Source: Macrostomum hystrix (taxonomy: Eukaryota; Platyhelminthes; Macrostomidae). From it: a stretch of 64,000 nt of DNA. The notes under the pieces are model-generated. The model was given only the letters and a program-made list of their open reading frames with translations. It was not told the DNA's origin and made no database searches. The position numbers and the translations under genes are program-made. This document shows positions 46,601 to 56,214 of the stretch, piece after piece. The stretch's first letter is position 1. Every line of letters starts with the position of its first letter. The stretch covers positions 1,591,501 through 1,655,500 of the forward strand of contig CATNEN010000041.1 in assembly GCA_950097015.1 (NCBI GenBank), in the 5' to 3' direction.

Positions 46601-47947
46601 CAGAGGACGGCCTGTGGGACTTCGACAACCACCGCATGATTTTGGTGAAGGAGAAGAAGCCGCTGAAGCAGATGGTCGCGGTGGCTGGCAAAGTGTGGTG
46701 CGGCTCGCAGAAGGACATCACAGTGGTCAACCCGGCGTCCGAGAGCTCCGAGTCGACCTTCACAGTCGGGCACCAGAGCGGGCGGCGCAGCGTCCAGGCG
46801 ATGGTGTGCTCGGGCTACGCGGTCTGGATTGCCCTGGAGAACTCCACGAAGGTGTTTCTCTACCACGCCCTGTCAGCCGAGTTCCTCCTGGAGATGGATC
46901 TGTCGGCCGCGGTCAACCAGAAGCTCGGATGTGAGTTTTCAATTGTTTCTTTGAAAGCTGCGATGCTCCAGTGTAGCTTAATACCGTCCACGTGACTTCC
47001 ACATCCAAGGCTGCGACGAGATTGTTCGTCAGCACAAGTCCGCCTGCCTGCGCATCACCTGCCTGCTGGTCTGCAAGGACCTGCTGTGGGTCGGCACCAG
47101 CGCTGGCGTTATCGTGGTCATCCCTCTGCTGAAGGTATCGTCAACCACTGGCGCCGGCTCTCTGAAGCCTCCTTCGGTGACTGGTGAGCTTGAAGCCCTG
47201 CAGCTGATGGCCTGAAGGATGCGTGGAGTAGCGGTTGATGCCCTGAAGGACGCGGGGAGTAGCGGCTGATGGCCTGGAGGATGCAGGGGGTAGCGGCTGA
47301 TGGCCTGAAGGATGCAGGGGGTAGCGGCTGATGGCCTGGAGGATGCAGGGAGTAGCGGCTGATGGCCTGGAGGATGCAGGGAGTAGAGGCTGATGGCCTG
47401 GAGGATGCAGGGGGTATAGCGGCTAATGGCCTGGAGGATGCAGGGAGTAGAGGCTGATGGCCTGAAGGATGCAGGGGGTAGCGGCTGATGGCCTGGAGGA
47501 TGCAGGGGGTAGCGGCTGATGGCCTGGAGGATGCAGGGAGTAGCGGCTGATGGCCTGGAGGATGCAGGGGGTATAGCGGCTAATGGCTCACAAAAACAAC
47601 CCGCAGCGCTGAACTATGGCCACACGGGTCACGTGCGCTTCCTGGCAGCCGTGGAGAAGGCCCGCGGCCCCGGCGGCGTCCCTGGCGTCGGCGGGATCGG
47701 TGTCGGTGGCCACCGGCCCACCCCCGTGCAGGCGGCCCGACGCGCTTCGCTGTCCCCGGTGACCACGCTGGCTTCGCAGATGCTGGTGCTGTCCGGTGGG
47801 GCGGGCTTCGAGGAGTTCGCCAGCGAAGGCGGCGGTGCGGCAGCTGCAGTCGCCGGTGGCACAGGCAGCAGCGGCATCGCCAGCGCCGGCAATTCTGAAG
47901 TTGGCAAAGACGACACCGTGAATCACCTGCTAATCTTCCAGGTGTGA
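34655..47947 (+). CDS. ARHGEF17: Rho guanine nucleotide exchange factor, ARHGEF17 orthologue
   Basis: Fifteen exons: 34655-35279, 35405-35667, 36928-37005, 37234-37407, 38039-38155, 39247-39339, 40193-40363, 42868-43025, 43498-43705, 43833-44162, 45282-45487, 45918-46520, 46569-46930, 47010-47183 and 47607-47947. Phases agree throughout and total 1300 residues. The N-terminus is low-complexity (polyQ, polyA). The DH domain follows: CR1 HIVKELVDVEKEYVESLQTL and CR3 LIIKPVQRIPRYELLLK. Then come a PH-like region (YLRHDIVQVEGRKESVCVFT), RSGMQ/FTCGAA, and a C-terminal beta-propeller with MWLGCEDGWIYVYY, VRQHKSACLRIT, LLWVGTSAGV and GHTGHVRFLAAVE. These blocks match vertebrate ARHGEF17 (TEM4) closely. 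The family activates RhoA-type GTPases at actin and junctions. The start is the first ATG of exon 1. An ATG at 36835 is in frame with the DH exon and could start a short form. The donors at 45488 and 46521 are GTTCGC. Confidence 0.92.
35146..35173 (+). repeat. In-frame CAG/CAA run coding polyQ in ARHGEF17 exon 1
   Basis: About nine glutamine codons. Exon 2 has a second CAG run at about 35452-35476 and a polyalanine GCN tract near 35540-35595. Confidence 0.9.
35700..35905. repeat. 25-bp repeat in ARHGEF17 intron 2, about 8 copies
   Basis: Unit GGAGTGACAACCAGAGTGAC plus TGTTT. It starts about 35 bases after the 35667 donor. The rest of the intron (35906-36834) shows no supported feature. Confidence 0.88.
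36835..37005 (+). CDS. Possible alternative first exon of ARHGEF17
   Basis: ATG at 36835 opens a frame (MEPPAQPVLLKLMRDPSDQR then HIRITRLHISQ) that runs without stop across the CAG acceptor at 36926 into the DH exon in the correct phase. It would give a form lacking the low-complexity N-terminus. The same reading could be chance over 31 codons. Confidence 0.35.
37765..37970. repeat. 44-bp repeat in ARHGEF17 intron, about 4.7 copies
   Basis: The unit contains ACTCAGTGAGGTGTCAGGTC and CATGGGAGTTGGACA. It ends about 70 bases before exon 38039. Confidence 0.9.
39683..39965. repeat. 30-bp minisatellite, about 9.5 copies
   Basis: The unit contains GTTCAGTACATTAGACCAGC and CGTTCAAAAC. It lies in the ARHGEF17 intron 39340-40192. 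Confidence 0.93.
40382..41985. repeat. 23-bp minisatellite, about 70 copies, next to a splice donor
   Basis: The unit contains GCTGCTTCAAGGATGTTCAG then TAT (or TGCAT). The array starts 18 bases after the 40363/GTGAGT donor. All three forward frames are open, giving false Cys/Met/Leu-rich ORFs of up to 437 codons. The rest of the intron (42000-42867) shows no supported feature. Confidence 0.96.
43030..43250. repeat. 21-bp minisatellite next to a splice donor, about 10 copies
   Basis: Unit TGGGGACTGGGGTGTCAGGC plus C. It starts within 15 bases of the 43025/GTGAGT donor. Confidence 0.93.
43706..43814. repeat. (GACT)n microsatellite growing from a splice donor
   Basis: Reads GTGAGTGACTGACTGGCTGA and then pure GACT repeats up to 20 bases from the next acceptor. 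The whole 127-bp intron is essentially donor, repeat and acceptor. Confidence 0.95.
44174..44652. repeat. 43-bp minisatellite next to a GTGCAG donor, about 11 copies
   Basis: The unit contains GGGATGCTGGGGCGGGAGCC and GTGCACAGGCTGCAGAGT. It starts 12 bases after the 44162 donor. The exon frame stays open through the array to 44810, so intron retention would add repeat peptide. The rest of the intron (44653-45281) shows no supported feature. Confidence 0.94.
47200..47585. repeat. 31-bp minisatellite in the last ARHGEF17 intron, about 12 copies
   Basis: The unit contains TAGCGGCTGATGGCCTGGAG and GATGCAGGGAG. It spans from about 16 bases after the 47183 donor to about 20 bases before the last acceptor. 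Confidence 0.93.
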
Positions 47948-48020
47948 CACACTTTTCAGCAGAGCGACAAGAACGCAGAGCCTTCATGCGAATCCAGTGT
48001 ACAGTCAGTCAGGCATTATC

Positions 48021-48122
48021 AATAAAAACTCAATTTGACAATCGAACAGAACAAGCGCCGCCCATCTGCAGCCCCCCTAGCTGTCATTGCTTGGAATTGC
48101 TTCTGAAACCTCAATAAATAAA
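48021..48122 (+). terminator. Poly(A) signals of ARHGEF17
   Basis: AATAAA at 48021-48026, 74 bases after the stop codon, and overlapping AATAAA copies at 48113-48122. Confidence 0.7.
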
Positions 48123-48254
48123 GTCCTGCAGCAGAGACAGCTGCTTGCTTTCTGTTTGCACATATCTGCAAAAACTGCATCTGGCTTCGCTTCCTTCTCG
48201 GCCTTCTAAATTCTAAAGTTAAACAGCGCTCTGCTGGCCCTCCGTGATATCTCA

Positions 48255-48715
48255 CAGGTGTGCGGCCTGTCTAACAGGTCTGCGGCCTGTCTAACAGGTG
48301 TGCGGCCTGTCTAACAGGTGTGCGGCCTGTCTAACAGGTGTGCGGCCTGTCTAACAGGTGTGCGGCCTGTCTAACAGGTGTGCGGCCTGTCTAACAGGTG
48401 TGCGGCCTGTCTAACAGGTGTGCGGCCTGTCTAACAGGTGTGCGGCCTGTCTAACAGGTGTGCGGCCTGTCTAACAGGTGTGCGGCCTGTCTAACAGGTG
48501 TGCGGCCTGTCCAACAGGTGTGCGGCCTGTCTAACGGGTGTATAGTCTGTCTAACAAGTGTATAGTCTGTCTAACAGGTGTATAGTCTGTCTAACAAGTG
48601 TATAGTCTGTCTAACAGGTGTATAGTCTGTCTAACGGGTGTATAGTCTGTCTAACAAGTGTATAGTCTGTCTAACGGGTGTGTGGTTTGTCTAGACAGGT
48701 GCATAATCTGTCTAA
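48255..48715. repeat. 20-bp minisatellite, about 23 copies
   Basis: Unit CTAACAGGTGTGCGGCCTGT in the first two-thirds, then a CTAACAAGTGTATAGTCTGT subtype. It starts about 130 bases after the ARHGEF17 poly(A) signals. From 48720 to 49080 is AT-rich spacer with no supported feature. Confidence 0.94.
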
Positions 48716-49083
48716 CAGGTGCGTGTTAAACCAGGTCTTGAAACTTGAAAAATGAGCACTGATAGCACTTTTTACTATATATATACTATATATATTGAAT
48801 AAGAGAGCAGTAAAACAGTAGAAAGTATGCTTTAGTATATAATATATTTAACATTAAAACTTCAGCTTTCAAATTAAAATAATCTATGCATTTTTAAGAA
48901 TTTTAAGACTTTTCCAATAGCTAATCGATACCGCAGTGCCTTTAAACGACTCAAATAATTAGAAGCTTTTCACAGTGGAAACGAATGTTGGTGCCACAAC
49001 TACGAGTCTACAACCACAAACTCTCGTAGTTCTTACTTTAATAACATATACTCATTAAGAACAGTGAACTTGGCATGCCCAAT

Positions 49084-49388
49084 GAATGACGGTTGCTACA
49101 TAATGGTCCTACGGTTGCTACCCAATGGTCCCTCGGTTGCTATACAGTGGTCCATCGGTTGCTACCTAATGGTCTTACGGTTGCTACCCAATGGTCCTTC
49201 GGTTGCTACCCAATGGTCCTTCGGTTGCTACCCAATGGTCCTTCGGTTGCTACCCAATGGTCCTTCGGTTGCTACCCAATGGTCCTTCGGTTGCTACCCA
49301 ATGGTCCTTCGGTTGCTACCCAATGGTCCTTCGGTTGCTACCCAATGGTCCTTCGGTTGCTACCCAATGGTCCTTCGGTTGCTACCTA
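49084..49388. repeat. 22-bp minisatellite, about 14 copies
   Basis: The unit contains TACCCAATGGTCCTTCGGTT then GC. It lies about 50 bases beyond the 3' end of the W-T-x-Y gene, probably in its 3' UTR or flank. Confidence 0.94.
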
Positions 49389-49437
49389 TTTAGTTTTTCA
49401 GTTGTCAGTTAAGGCTTTTTGGGTCCAAGGACTGTGC

Positions 49438-52192
49438 TCAGTTGAACACAGGGTTGTCCCGGCTGACATTGAACTGGCTGTGGAACACGTTCGCGTTGCC
49501 GGGTACAGGTGAGCCGCGGTAGGCAAGCTGCGGGAAGGCCCGGCCCTGAGTTGACACGGATGAGCGGCGGGACCAGGCCGTGCTGTCTGCAGCTGCTGTT
49601 GTGGTCAGTTCAGGTGGAGGACATTGGACATTGTTGAAACTATTGGCTACTCTCACTTCACTCGAATACCCTGAGCCCATCCATTCACACAGCCACCCTC
49701 AGCCCATCCATTCACACAGCCACCCTCAGCCCGTCCATTCACACAGCCACTCTCAGCCCAACCATTCACACAGCCACCCTCAGCCCATCCATTCATACAG
49801 CCACTCTCAGCCCAACCATTCACACAGCCACCCTCAGCCCATCCATTCATACAGCCACTCTCAGCCCATCCATTCATACAGCCACCCTCAGCCCATCAAT
49901 TGACACAGTCACCCTCAGCCCATCCATTCACACAGTCACCCTCAGCCCATCCATTCACTTTCCTAATTTTCTAAACAACATGTACAGAACACTCACACAC
50001 GCATTTATCTACTTCTGAGTAGTTCATACAGAACTTTAATCTAAAATTTTTGATACGTACCCACATCGTCCGTCCAGCTTTTTCGTCCGACGGACTGCTG
50101 ATAGCTCTGGTAGCCAAGACCCGGCTGCTGCTGTTGTTGAAGCGGCAGCTCGTCAATCGGGATCTGCCGGGTCACCGTCCACTCCTCCACCTTGAACGGA
50201 GTGCTCATTCGCGTCTCCACGCCCTGGTCCTCCTTTCGCTCCAGGAACTCGCGCAGGTGGTCGTACCGCCCGGCGCCCTCAACCGGCTGTGTCGTCGCGC
50301 TGTGGTATTCGGTCCACTCTTCGAAGTTAAGGTTCTCCACGCTGCCGATCGAATGCCGTCGATCGCGACGTTCACCGCCGCTCCTGATGGCGCGGGTCTC
50401 AAACGACCGGGCGCGCCGGGCCGGGTTCGAGCTGCCGACGGCCTCTGCGGAATCCAACAGGCGCCTGTAGCCTTCAATCGAGTCTTGACTGTTGACGACC
50501 TGCCGCGGCGACGGAGAAGATCGTCCCTTGCCGGACCTCCGCGTCTCGTAGCCCGTGACGGCCTGCACAGCGGGAATTCGCTCGTACACAGTCCACTCCT
50601 CTTTGAGGAAGACTTCTGGCGTCTTTGACTGATCGCGACTCCCAGCAGCTGCCTGACGAAGTCGCTCCTTTTCTTCGCTAAATTCTTTACGATTTTCCTC
50701 TTCCACTTCGTGACGTTGACGACGCTCTTCTTCCTCACGACGCCGACGACGCTCTTCTTCCTCGCGGTGCCGACGACGCTCTTCTTCCTCGCGATGCCGA
50801 CGACGCTCTTCTTCCTCGCGATGCCGATGATGCTCTTCTTCCTTGCGACTTCGACGCTTCTCCCCCTCCTCGTGATATCCGCGTTGCTGGACATCTTCCG
50901 TTTTTCGTGTATTTCTGTCCTGCTTTCCTGAGTTTTCGTCCAGGTAACGTCGATAACCAACAACCGAGTCTGAGCTATCGTAGTGCTGCAGCAGCTGCGC
51001 TGGTGCAGGGGGTGATTGTGACCTCGGCCGTACCTGCTGATGCACCACCGGCACCGTCTCGTACACTGTCCATTCCTCCCGTCGGAAAATATCAGGAGTC
51101 TTATTGGCCACTTCTCGCCTCCTGAGCTCTTCTTGGCGCCGTTGCCGCTCTTCCGCCTCCTTGAGGTCACGCCTCTCGCGTTTCTCCTCTTCCGCCTTGC
51201 GCCTTCTGTCCCGCTCGGCCGCCTCAGCCCAGAGGTGCCTCTCCCGGTCCTCTGCGTCAGCCATCCGCCTCCGCTCCACCTCCTCCGCTTCCTCCCGACG
51301 CCGACGCTCCGAGGACTCGCGCTGCAGCCGCCGACGCTCCGCCTCCTCCGCCTCCTCCCGACGCCGACGCTCCGAGGCTTCACTCTGAAGTCGCCGCCGC
51401 TCCGCCTCCTCCGCCTCTTCCTTCTTCCGCCTTGCTTCGCGCCTGTCTATGGTGTCGGCCACCGGCAGAGTCTCGTAGACGGTCCACTGCTCGGTCTGCT
51501 CGGCGGGGCGCAGGTCGCCTCTTGAACCCGTCGGACTGTCCCGCTCCAAGATGGTGCGCGAGACGTAGCGCGTCTTCTTCGTGACAAAACGCGGCTGCGG
51601 GGGTCGCAAGTCCCGGCTGCTGTTGTACTGCACTGGCGAGCCGTCCGAGGGCTTCTGTTTACCGGCGGCCAGGTTTGAGTCGGACTGCAGCGGGCTCGCT
51701 GCATCATCATCATCGTCCACTGGAGTCTGGACGATCCGGATTCTGGCCGGCTTGCCGATCGGAGTGAAGCCTAAGTTGGTCGGTGAAGATTGCTTCGGCG
51801 ACGGGGCACGCGGCGGCTGCTGCAGCTTCAATGGCTGCGACAGCTGCGGTTGCTTCGGCTGCTGCTGCAGTGGTGCATGCTGAGGCGACGGCGTTAACGC
51901 CAGTTGCGGCCGTGGCTGCGGTTGCGGCGGTGGCTGCGGAGGCGGCGGTGCCGATGGCTGGGTCCGTCTATCGGACGGCAGGCGGCGAACTGGCACCGGG
52001 ACCTTCTTAAGAGACTCGTTCGAAGCCTGGCGCTGAGAGAACAGGCTGGCCAAAGAGCTCACGTGGCCCTTCTTGATGCCGGCCTCGGGTTCAATGTGGC
52101 TTTGCTGCTGCTGCTGCTGATGCTGCCGACGCAGAGTCTGGTTGTTCATGACGTCCTCCGCGGTTTTGAAAGCTGTTTTGGATTCTCTAAGT
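49438..52192 (-). CDS. Unrecognised protein with five W-T-x-Y modules and charged coiled coil; 5' end missing
   Basis: The main exon is 52192-50061. It follows a TTTTCAG acceptor (entered in phase 2) and ends at a strong donor, G|GTACGT. It joins in phase to 49586-49438, ending RDNPVFN then stop. About 759 codons are visible. The order is: polyQ; basic Pro/Gln-rich region with SLASLFSQRQASNESLKK; then long Glu/Arg coiled coil (EEAERRR blocks) interleaved with five copies of an EEWTVYE-x-x-P motif. The copies lie at about 51462-51500, 51043-51083, 50567-50609, 50290-50330 and 50151-50196. Copies 2 and 3 are each followed by a second block, DS-x-x-GYRR-x-LD. Nine-residue RRHREEEER-type repeats at about 50690-50830 suggest recent internal expansion. 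I do not recognise the family. A cytoskeletal or scaffold role would be a guess. Upstream exons must lie beyond 52192 on this strand and were not found. Confidence 0.8.
49668..49968. repeat. 27-bp minisatellite in the last intron of the W-T-x-Y gene, about 11 copies
   Basis: The unit contains CCATTCACACAGCCACCCTC then AGCCCAT. It lies between the 50060 donor and the 49587 acceptor on the minus strand. Confidence 0.93.
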
Positions 52193-52519
52193 CTGAAAAT
52201 AATTTTTAAGAAAGGAGCCGAACAGATTCTCGCCCGCAATGGCAGCCGCAGCTGCCTATTTAGCTGCCGCGGTCTTCGCCTTGTGCCTGTCGGTTCCCAC
52301 GGACCCCGCCCTGGCGGCTCGCAGCCGCTTGTCGCCTCAGCTCAACTTATTCGGCCTTTATTTGCGAAAAGCTGCCGAGTTTTTACTGCCGTTGGAATCA
52401 GAGGCAATAAAAGCTGCGGGCGAGCAAACTTTTGCCCGGGAAACTCGGCAAAATGGGACTCTTTTGTCCTAGGTTTCTCCACAGCTCACATCCTTCTCCT
52501 CTCCGCCCAGTTCCCCCCT

Positions 52520-53110
52520 CACCTGTCTCATCTCCATCCACAGTTTTCTCACCTGTCTCATCTCCATTAACAGTCTTCTCTCACCTGTCTCATCTCCATC
52601 CACAGTCTTCTCTCACCTACTGCATCTCCATCCACAGTCTTCTCTCACCTGTCTCATCTCCATCCACAGTATTCTCTCACCTGTCTCATCTCCATCCACA
52701 GTCTTCTCTCACCTGTCTCATCTCCATCCACAGTCTTCTCTCACCTGTCTCATCTCCATCCACAGTCTTCTCTCACCTGTCTCATCTCCATCCACAGTCT
52801 TCTCTCACCTGTCTCATCTCTATCCACAGTCTTCTCTCACCTGTCTCATCTCCATCCACAGTTTTCTCTCACCTGTCTCATCTCCATCCACAGTCTTCTC
52901 TCACCTGCTGCATCTCCATCCACAGTCTTCTCTCACCTGTCTCATCTCCATCCACAGTCTTCTCTCACCTACTGCATCTCCATCCACAGTCTTCTCTCAC
53001 CTGTCTCATCTCCATCCACAGTCTTCGCTCACCTGTCTCATCTCCATCCACAGTCTTCTCTCACCTGTCTCATCTCCATCCACAGTCTTCTCTCACCTGT
53101 CTATTCTCCA
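52520..53110 (-). repeat. 32-bp minisatellite with a donor consensus in each unit, about 18 copies
   Basis: The plus-strand unit contains CTCACCTGTCTCATCTCCAT and CCACAGTCTTCT. On the minus strand each unit has GAGACAG|GTGAGAG, a strong 5' splice site. It sits upstream of the 52192 acceptor of the W-T-x-Y gene, so it is probably intronic and in sense, like the 29.4-32.3 kb array. Confidence 0.95.
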
Positions 53111-53700
53111 GCCTCCTTCAATCCTTGAGCAGTCTAAGGTCCAGCACTAACTAACCAAATGAGCAGTGCTCACCATCAAAGTGAGCCGTTACAAAGAAGT
53201 GGAGTCATAAATGATGCCGCCAGAACTGCAACAAAGGGCAAGATAATGGGAATTCTCTTTAGTGCTGTGGGATCCTTCGTACTGGGGATCGCATGACTTC
53301 CAGCTAATGACCGCCCACCCTGGCGACAAGATGTGTCCTCGCCGTCTCCGTCTCTCCCTCTGTTTCCATTGCTTTTTGGGCGAAGCCGCGCCTTCATCTG
53401 GCCCACCCCACCCTCCGCACTGCACTAATGACTTAGCTGGGAAATACAATTCCCAGGCAACTCGCTAGCAAATTTATGCGCCCACTCAACTCTCCAAAGC
53501 TGTCTTCATTCGCTAAAGAGCTCACTGAGCACAGCAAGAGAATTGAGCAGTGGACAACGGTCGGCAACGCGAAAGCAGCCAGTCAAACTGCTTGTTGGTG
53601 CGTGCGGACTCGGCCCTCAGCTTATTATTATTTTCCAGCTGCATTGTGCCTCGCGTGATTTGCTAGCAAAGCCTGAGTGCCCGCTTTGCTGTTCTCGTCA
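53111..53700. other. Spacer without a supported gene
   Basis: Short open frames only, with no convincing splice context or homology. It may be part of a long 5' intron of the W-T-x-Y gene. Confidence 0.5.
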
Positions 53701-54360
53701 TGCGTTTTTAATATTCATCTGGTTTTCTGGTCATCTGATTTTCTGGTCATTTAGTTTTCTGGTCATCTGGCTTTTTGGTCATCTGGTTTTCCGATCATCT
53801 GTTTATCTGGTCTTTTTTTTCTGGTCATCTGGTCATCTGGTCATTTGATTTTATGATCATCTGTTTATCTGGTTTTCTGATCATCTGTTTATCTGGTCAT
53901 TTGATTTTCTGGTCTTCTGGTCATCTGATCATCTGGTTTTCTAATCATCTGTTTATCTGGTCATTTTTTTTCTGGTCATCTCGTCATCTGGTCATTTGAT
54001 TTTCTGATCATCTGTTTATCTGGCCATTTGATTTTCTGGTCATCTGGTCATCTGGTTTTCTGGTCTACTGGCTTTTTGGTCATCTGATTTTCTGGACATC
54101 TGGTCATCTGAGCATCTGGTTTTCTGATCATCTGGTTTTCTGATCATCTGGTCATCTGGTCATTTGATTTTCTGGTCTTCTGTTCATCTGGTCATCTGGT
54201 CATTTGATTTTCTGGTCATCTGGTCATCTTCTTTTCTGGTCTTCTGATCATCTGGTCATCTGGTCATTTGATTTTCTGGTCATCTGGTCATCTTGTTTTG
54301 TGGTCTTCTGATCATCTGGTCATCTGGTATTTTGATTTTCTGGTCATCTTCTTTTCTTGT
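53700..54360. repeat. Degenerate TCATCTGG/TTTTCTGG repeat
   Basis: Units such as TCATCTGGTTTTCTGATCAT vary in order, forming a diffuse 8-9 bp repeat of about 660 bases. Confidence 0.88.
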
Positions 54361-55170
54361 CATAAGGCTTTTCTGACCATTTAGCCAAAGCAACGCAACA
54401 AATTGAGACTCAACTGGATTTAGCGCCGTCTTCTCGCCCAGAGGACAATTCAATTATCTGCTAATCCTGCTCAGATCTCCTCTGCGCCTTTCAGATCGCT
54501 AAGTCGGCCGTAGATTCGCTCACTCGACTCAACCGTCACTCCGCCTCAGCTCCTCCCCTAGTGCCTTTAATCCGCAGGGCCGAGACTCGCTGTCTCACCC
54601 CCCGGCCAGGCTCTCCCAGCGACTCCACATCGGGCACATCAGGGGGGGGGGAATTTGCATGAAGACCGGGGCAATAAAAATGCAGATCGCAGAATCCCAG
54701 ACTCAAATGCCGGCCTCTCAAAAGCCAACAAGTGCGGCAAGCAGGCCGGATGGGAAGGCGGGGAAGTTTCCCGTTTATCTGTTGACGAGACCGCCGGCCC
54801 GCAGCCGACAATCTCGCTGCTTGTATCTCACAGCTCCATCTGGCTGCGTTCAGAAAGTGCGACCTAGAAATTCGTCTCTTTTAACAGGCCCCCCACTCGA
54901 CTGGGTTCGATTCCACACATGGCAGAAGGGGGAAGTGGCACAGCAACAGACGGGACGCAGATGCCCGGTTTCCGAGTGGCCTCGGTCACCTTTTAGTTAG
55001 GAAACATCTGCAAGGGATCGAACCCCACCCCGTGCGGCGTCTGATGAGGGCAGGCGAAGCTGCTGGCAAACAGGGGAATTCTCCAGCACCTCAGAGCCCC
55101 TGCCACCTTCACCGCAGCACAGCGCAACCTCGGTTGCTGGCACTGAGACTGCAAAATTAATTTATTGATT
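54361..55170. other. Spacer without a supported gene
   Basis: Contains a B-box-like GGGTTCGATTCC at 54903, without a well-spaced A box, so I do not call a tRNA or SINE. No coding exon is supported. Confidence 0.5.
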
Positions 55171-55174
55171 GGCA

Positions 55175-55485
55175 GAGTGACATAGAGAGTGACATGGAAG
55201 AGTGACACAGAGAGTGACATGGAAGAGTGCCTCGGAAGACTGACATGGAGAGTGACACGGAAAAGTGAAATGAAGAGTGACTTGAAGAGAGTAATATGGA
55301 GTGACATCGAGTGACATGGAGAGTGACATGTAGTGACACGAAGAGTGACATTGAAGAGCGACAGAGAGAGTGACAAAGAAAAGTGAAATGAAGAGTGACT
55401 TGGAGAGAGTGACATAGAGAGTGACATGGAGTGACATGGAGAGTGGCATGTTGAGTGACAGGGAGAGTGACACGGAGAGTGAACC
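55175..55485. repeat. GAGAGTGACATGGA-type degenerate repeat
   Basis: Variable 10-14 bp units of GAGTGACA(C/T)GGA. The long minus-strand frames here encode only Ser/His/Leu repeats. Confidence 0.88.
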
Positions 55486-56210
55486 TGAGCAGAAGGGCAG
55501 GCGGGCTTGTGCGGGATTTCGACCCAGTTTCCAGGCCGTTTTGCTGCGGCTCGAGATTTAGTTTTCCGGGCCAGCCGAGCGCAGTCTCTCAGAAGCAGCA
55601 GATGCCAGTGCTGCCAGATATGAGTCAATTTATATGCAAGCGCACAGATGTCACTTAGCCCCAGTATCAGCCCCAGATAAGGACTAGGAAAAAGTGCAAA
55701 TCACTGGGTGAAAAATTTTCCCACTTGAACCTAGAAAACTTATTTGACTGTTCACCCGGGAATTCTCAGTGATCCCCATTAGTCTCTCAAATTACTGTCG
55801 GACCCGGCAAGGAAGCGGCAGGTGATACTTTGCTGCCAGGCACATCTGCCAGCCTCACAACCCTGCGCCCTCGTGCACTTTTCATGTTCAGCCGGTCTGT
55901 AGTCAAGCCTAGTCAAAGAGGATTCCAGTCTTCCCAACTTTCTGCTGCTCACGAAACAGAGCTCTACACACCGCAACTTTTTCTATTGTTCCCTTTGTTC
56001 TGAATCTTTCATTGTTCTACAGAATTTTCAATGAATAAAAGACTGCAGAAGCAAAGTGGAGAATCAAAGTTTTGTCAATCTGCGCGAGTTACAGGCGGGT
56101 AAACTCGATTGGTTTGTCAGAGATTGAATTGGGAATATTTTTTCTTCATGTCTAAAACTTTTGTTAACACACCGGCTATAGAAGTGACGACTTGTGGAAA
56201 TACCTGCAAG
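55486..56210. other. Spacer without a supported gene
   Basis: AT-rich toward 56150. AATAAA at about 56034 on the plus strand has no gene assigned. No coding exon is supported. Confidence 0.5.
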
Positions 56211-56214
56211 CTGC

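Noticed and set aside
50205-51383. 392-codon minus ORF in a second frame
   Set aside because: Arg/Ser-rich shadow of the W-T-x-Y coding frame, which has the conserved motif and correct splice phases.
54901-54914. B-box-like GGGTTCGATTCC as a tRNA or SINE
   Set aside because: No A box at suitable spacing and no further similarity to the 14.4 kb element.
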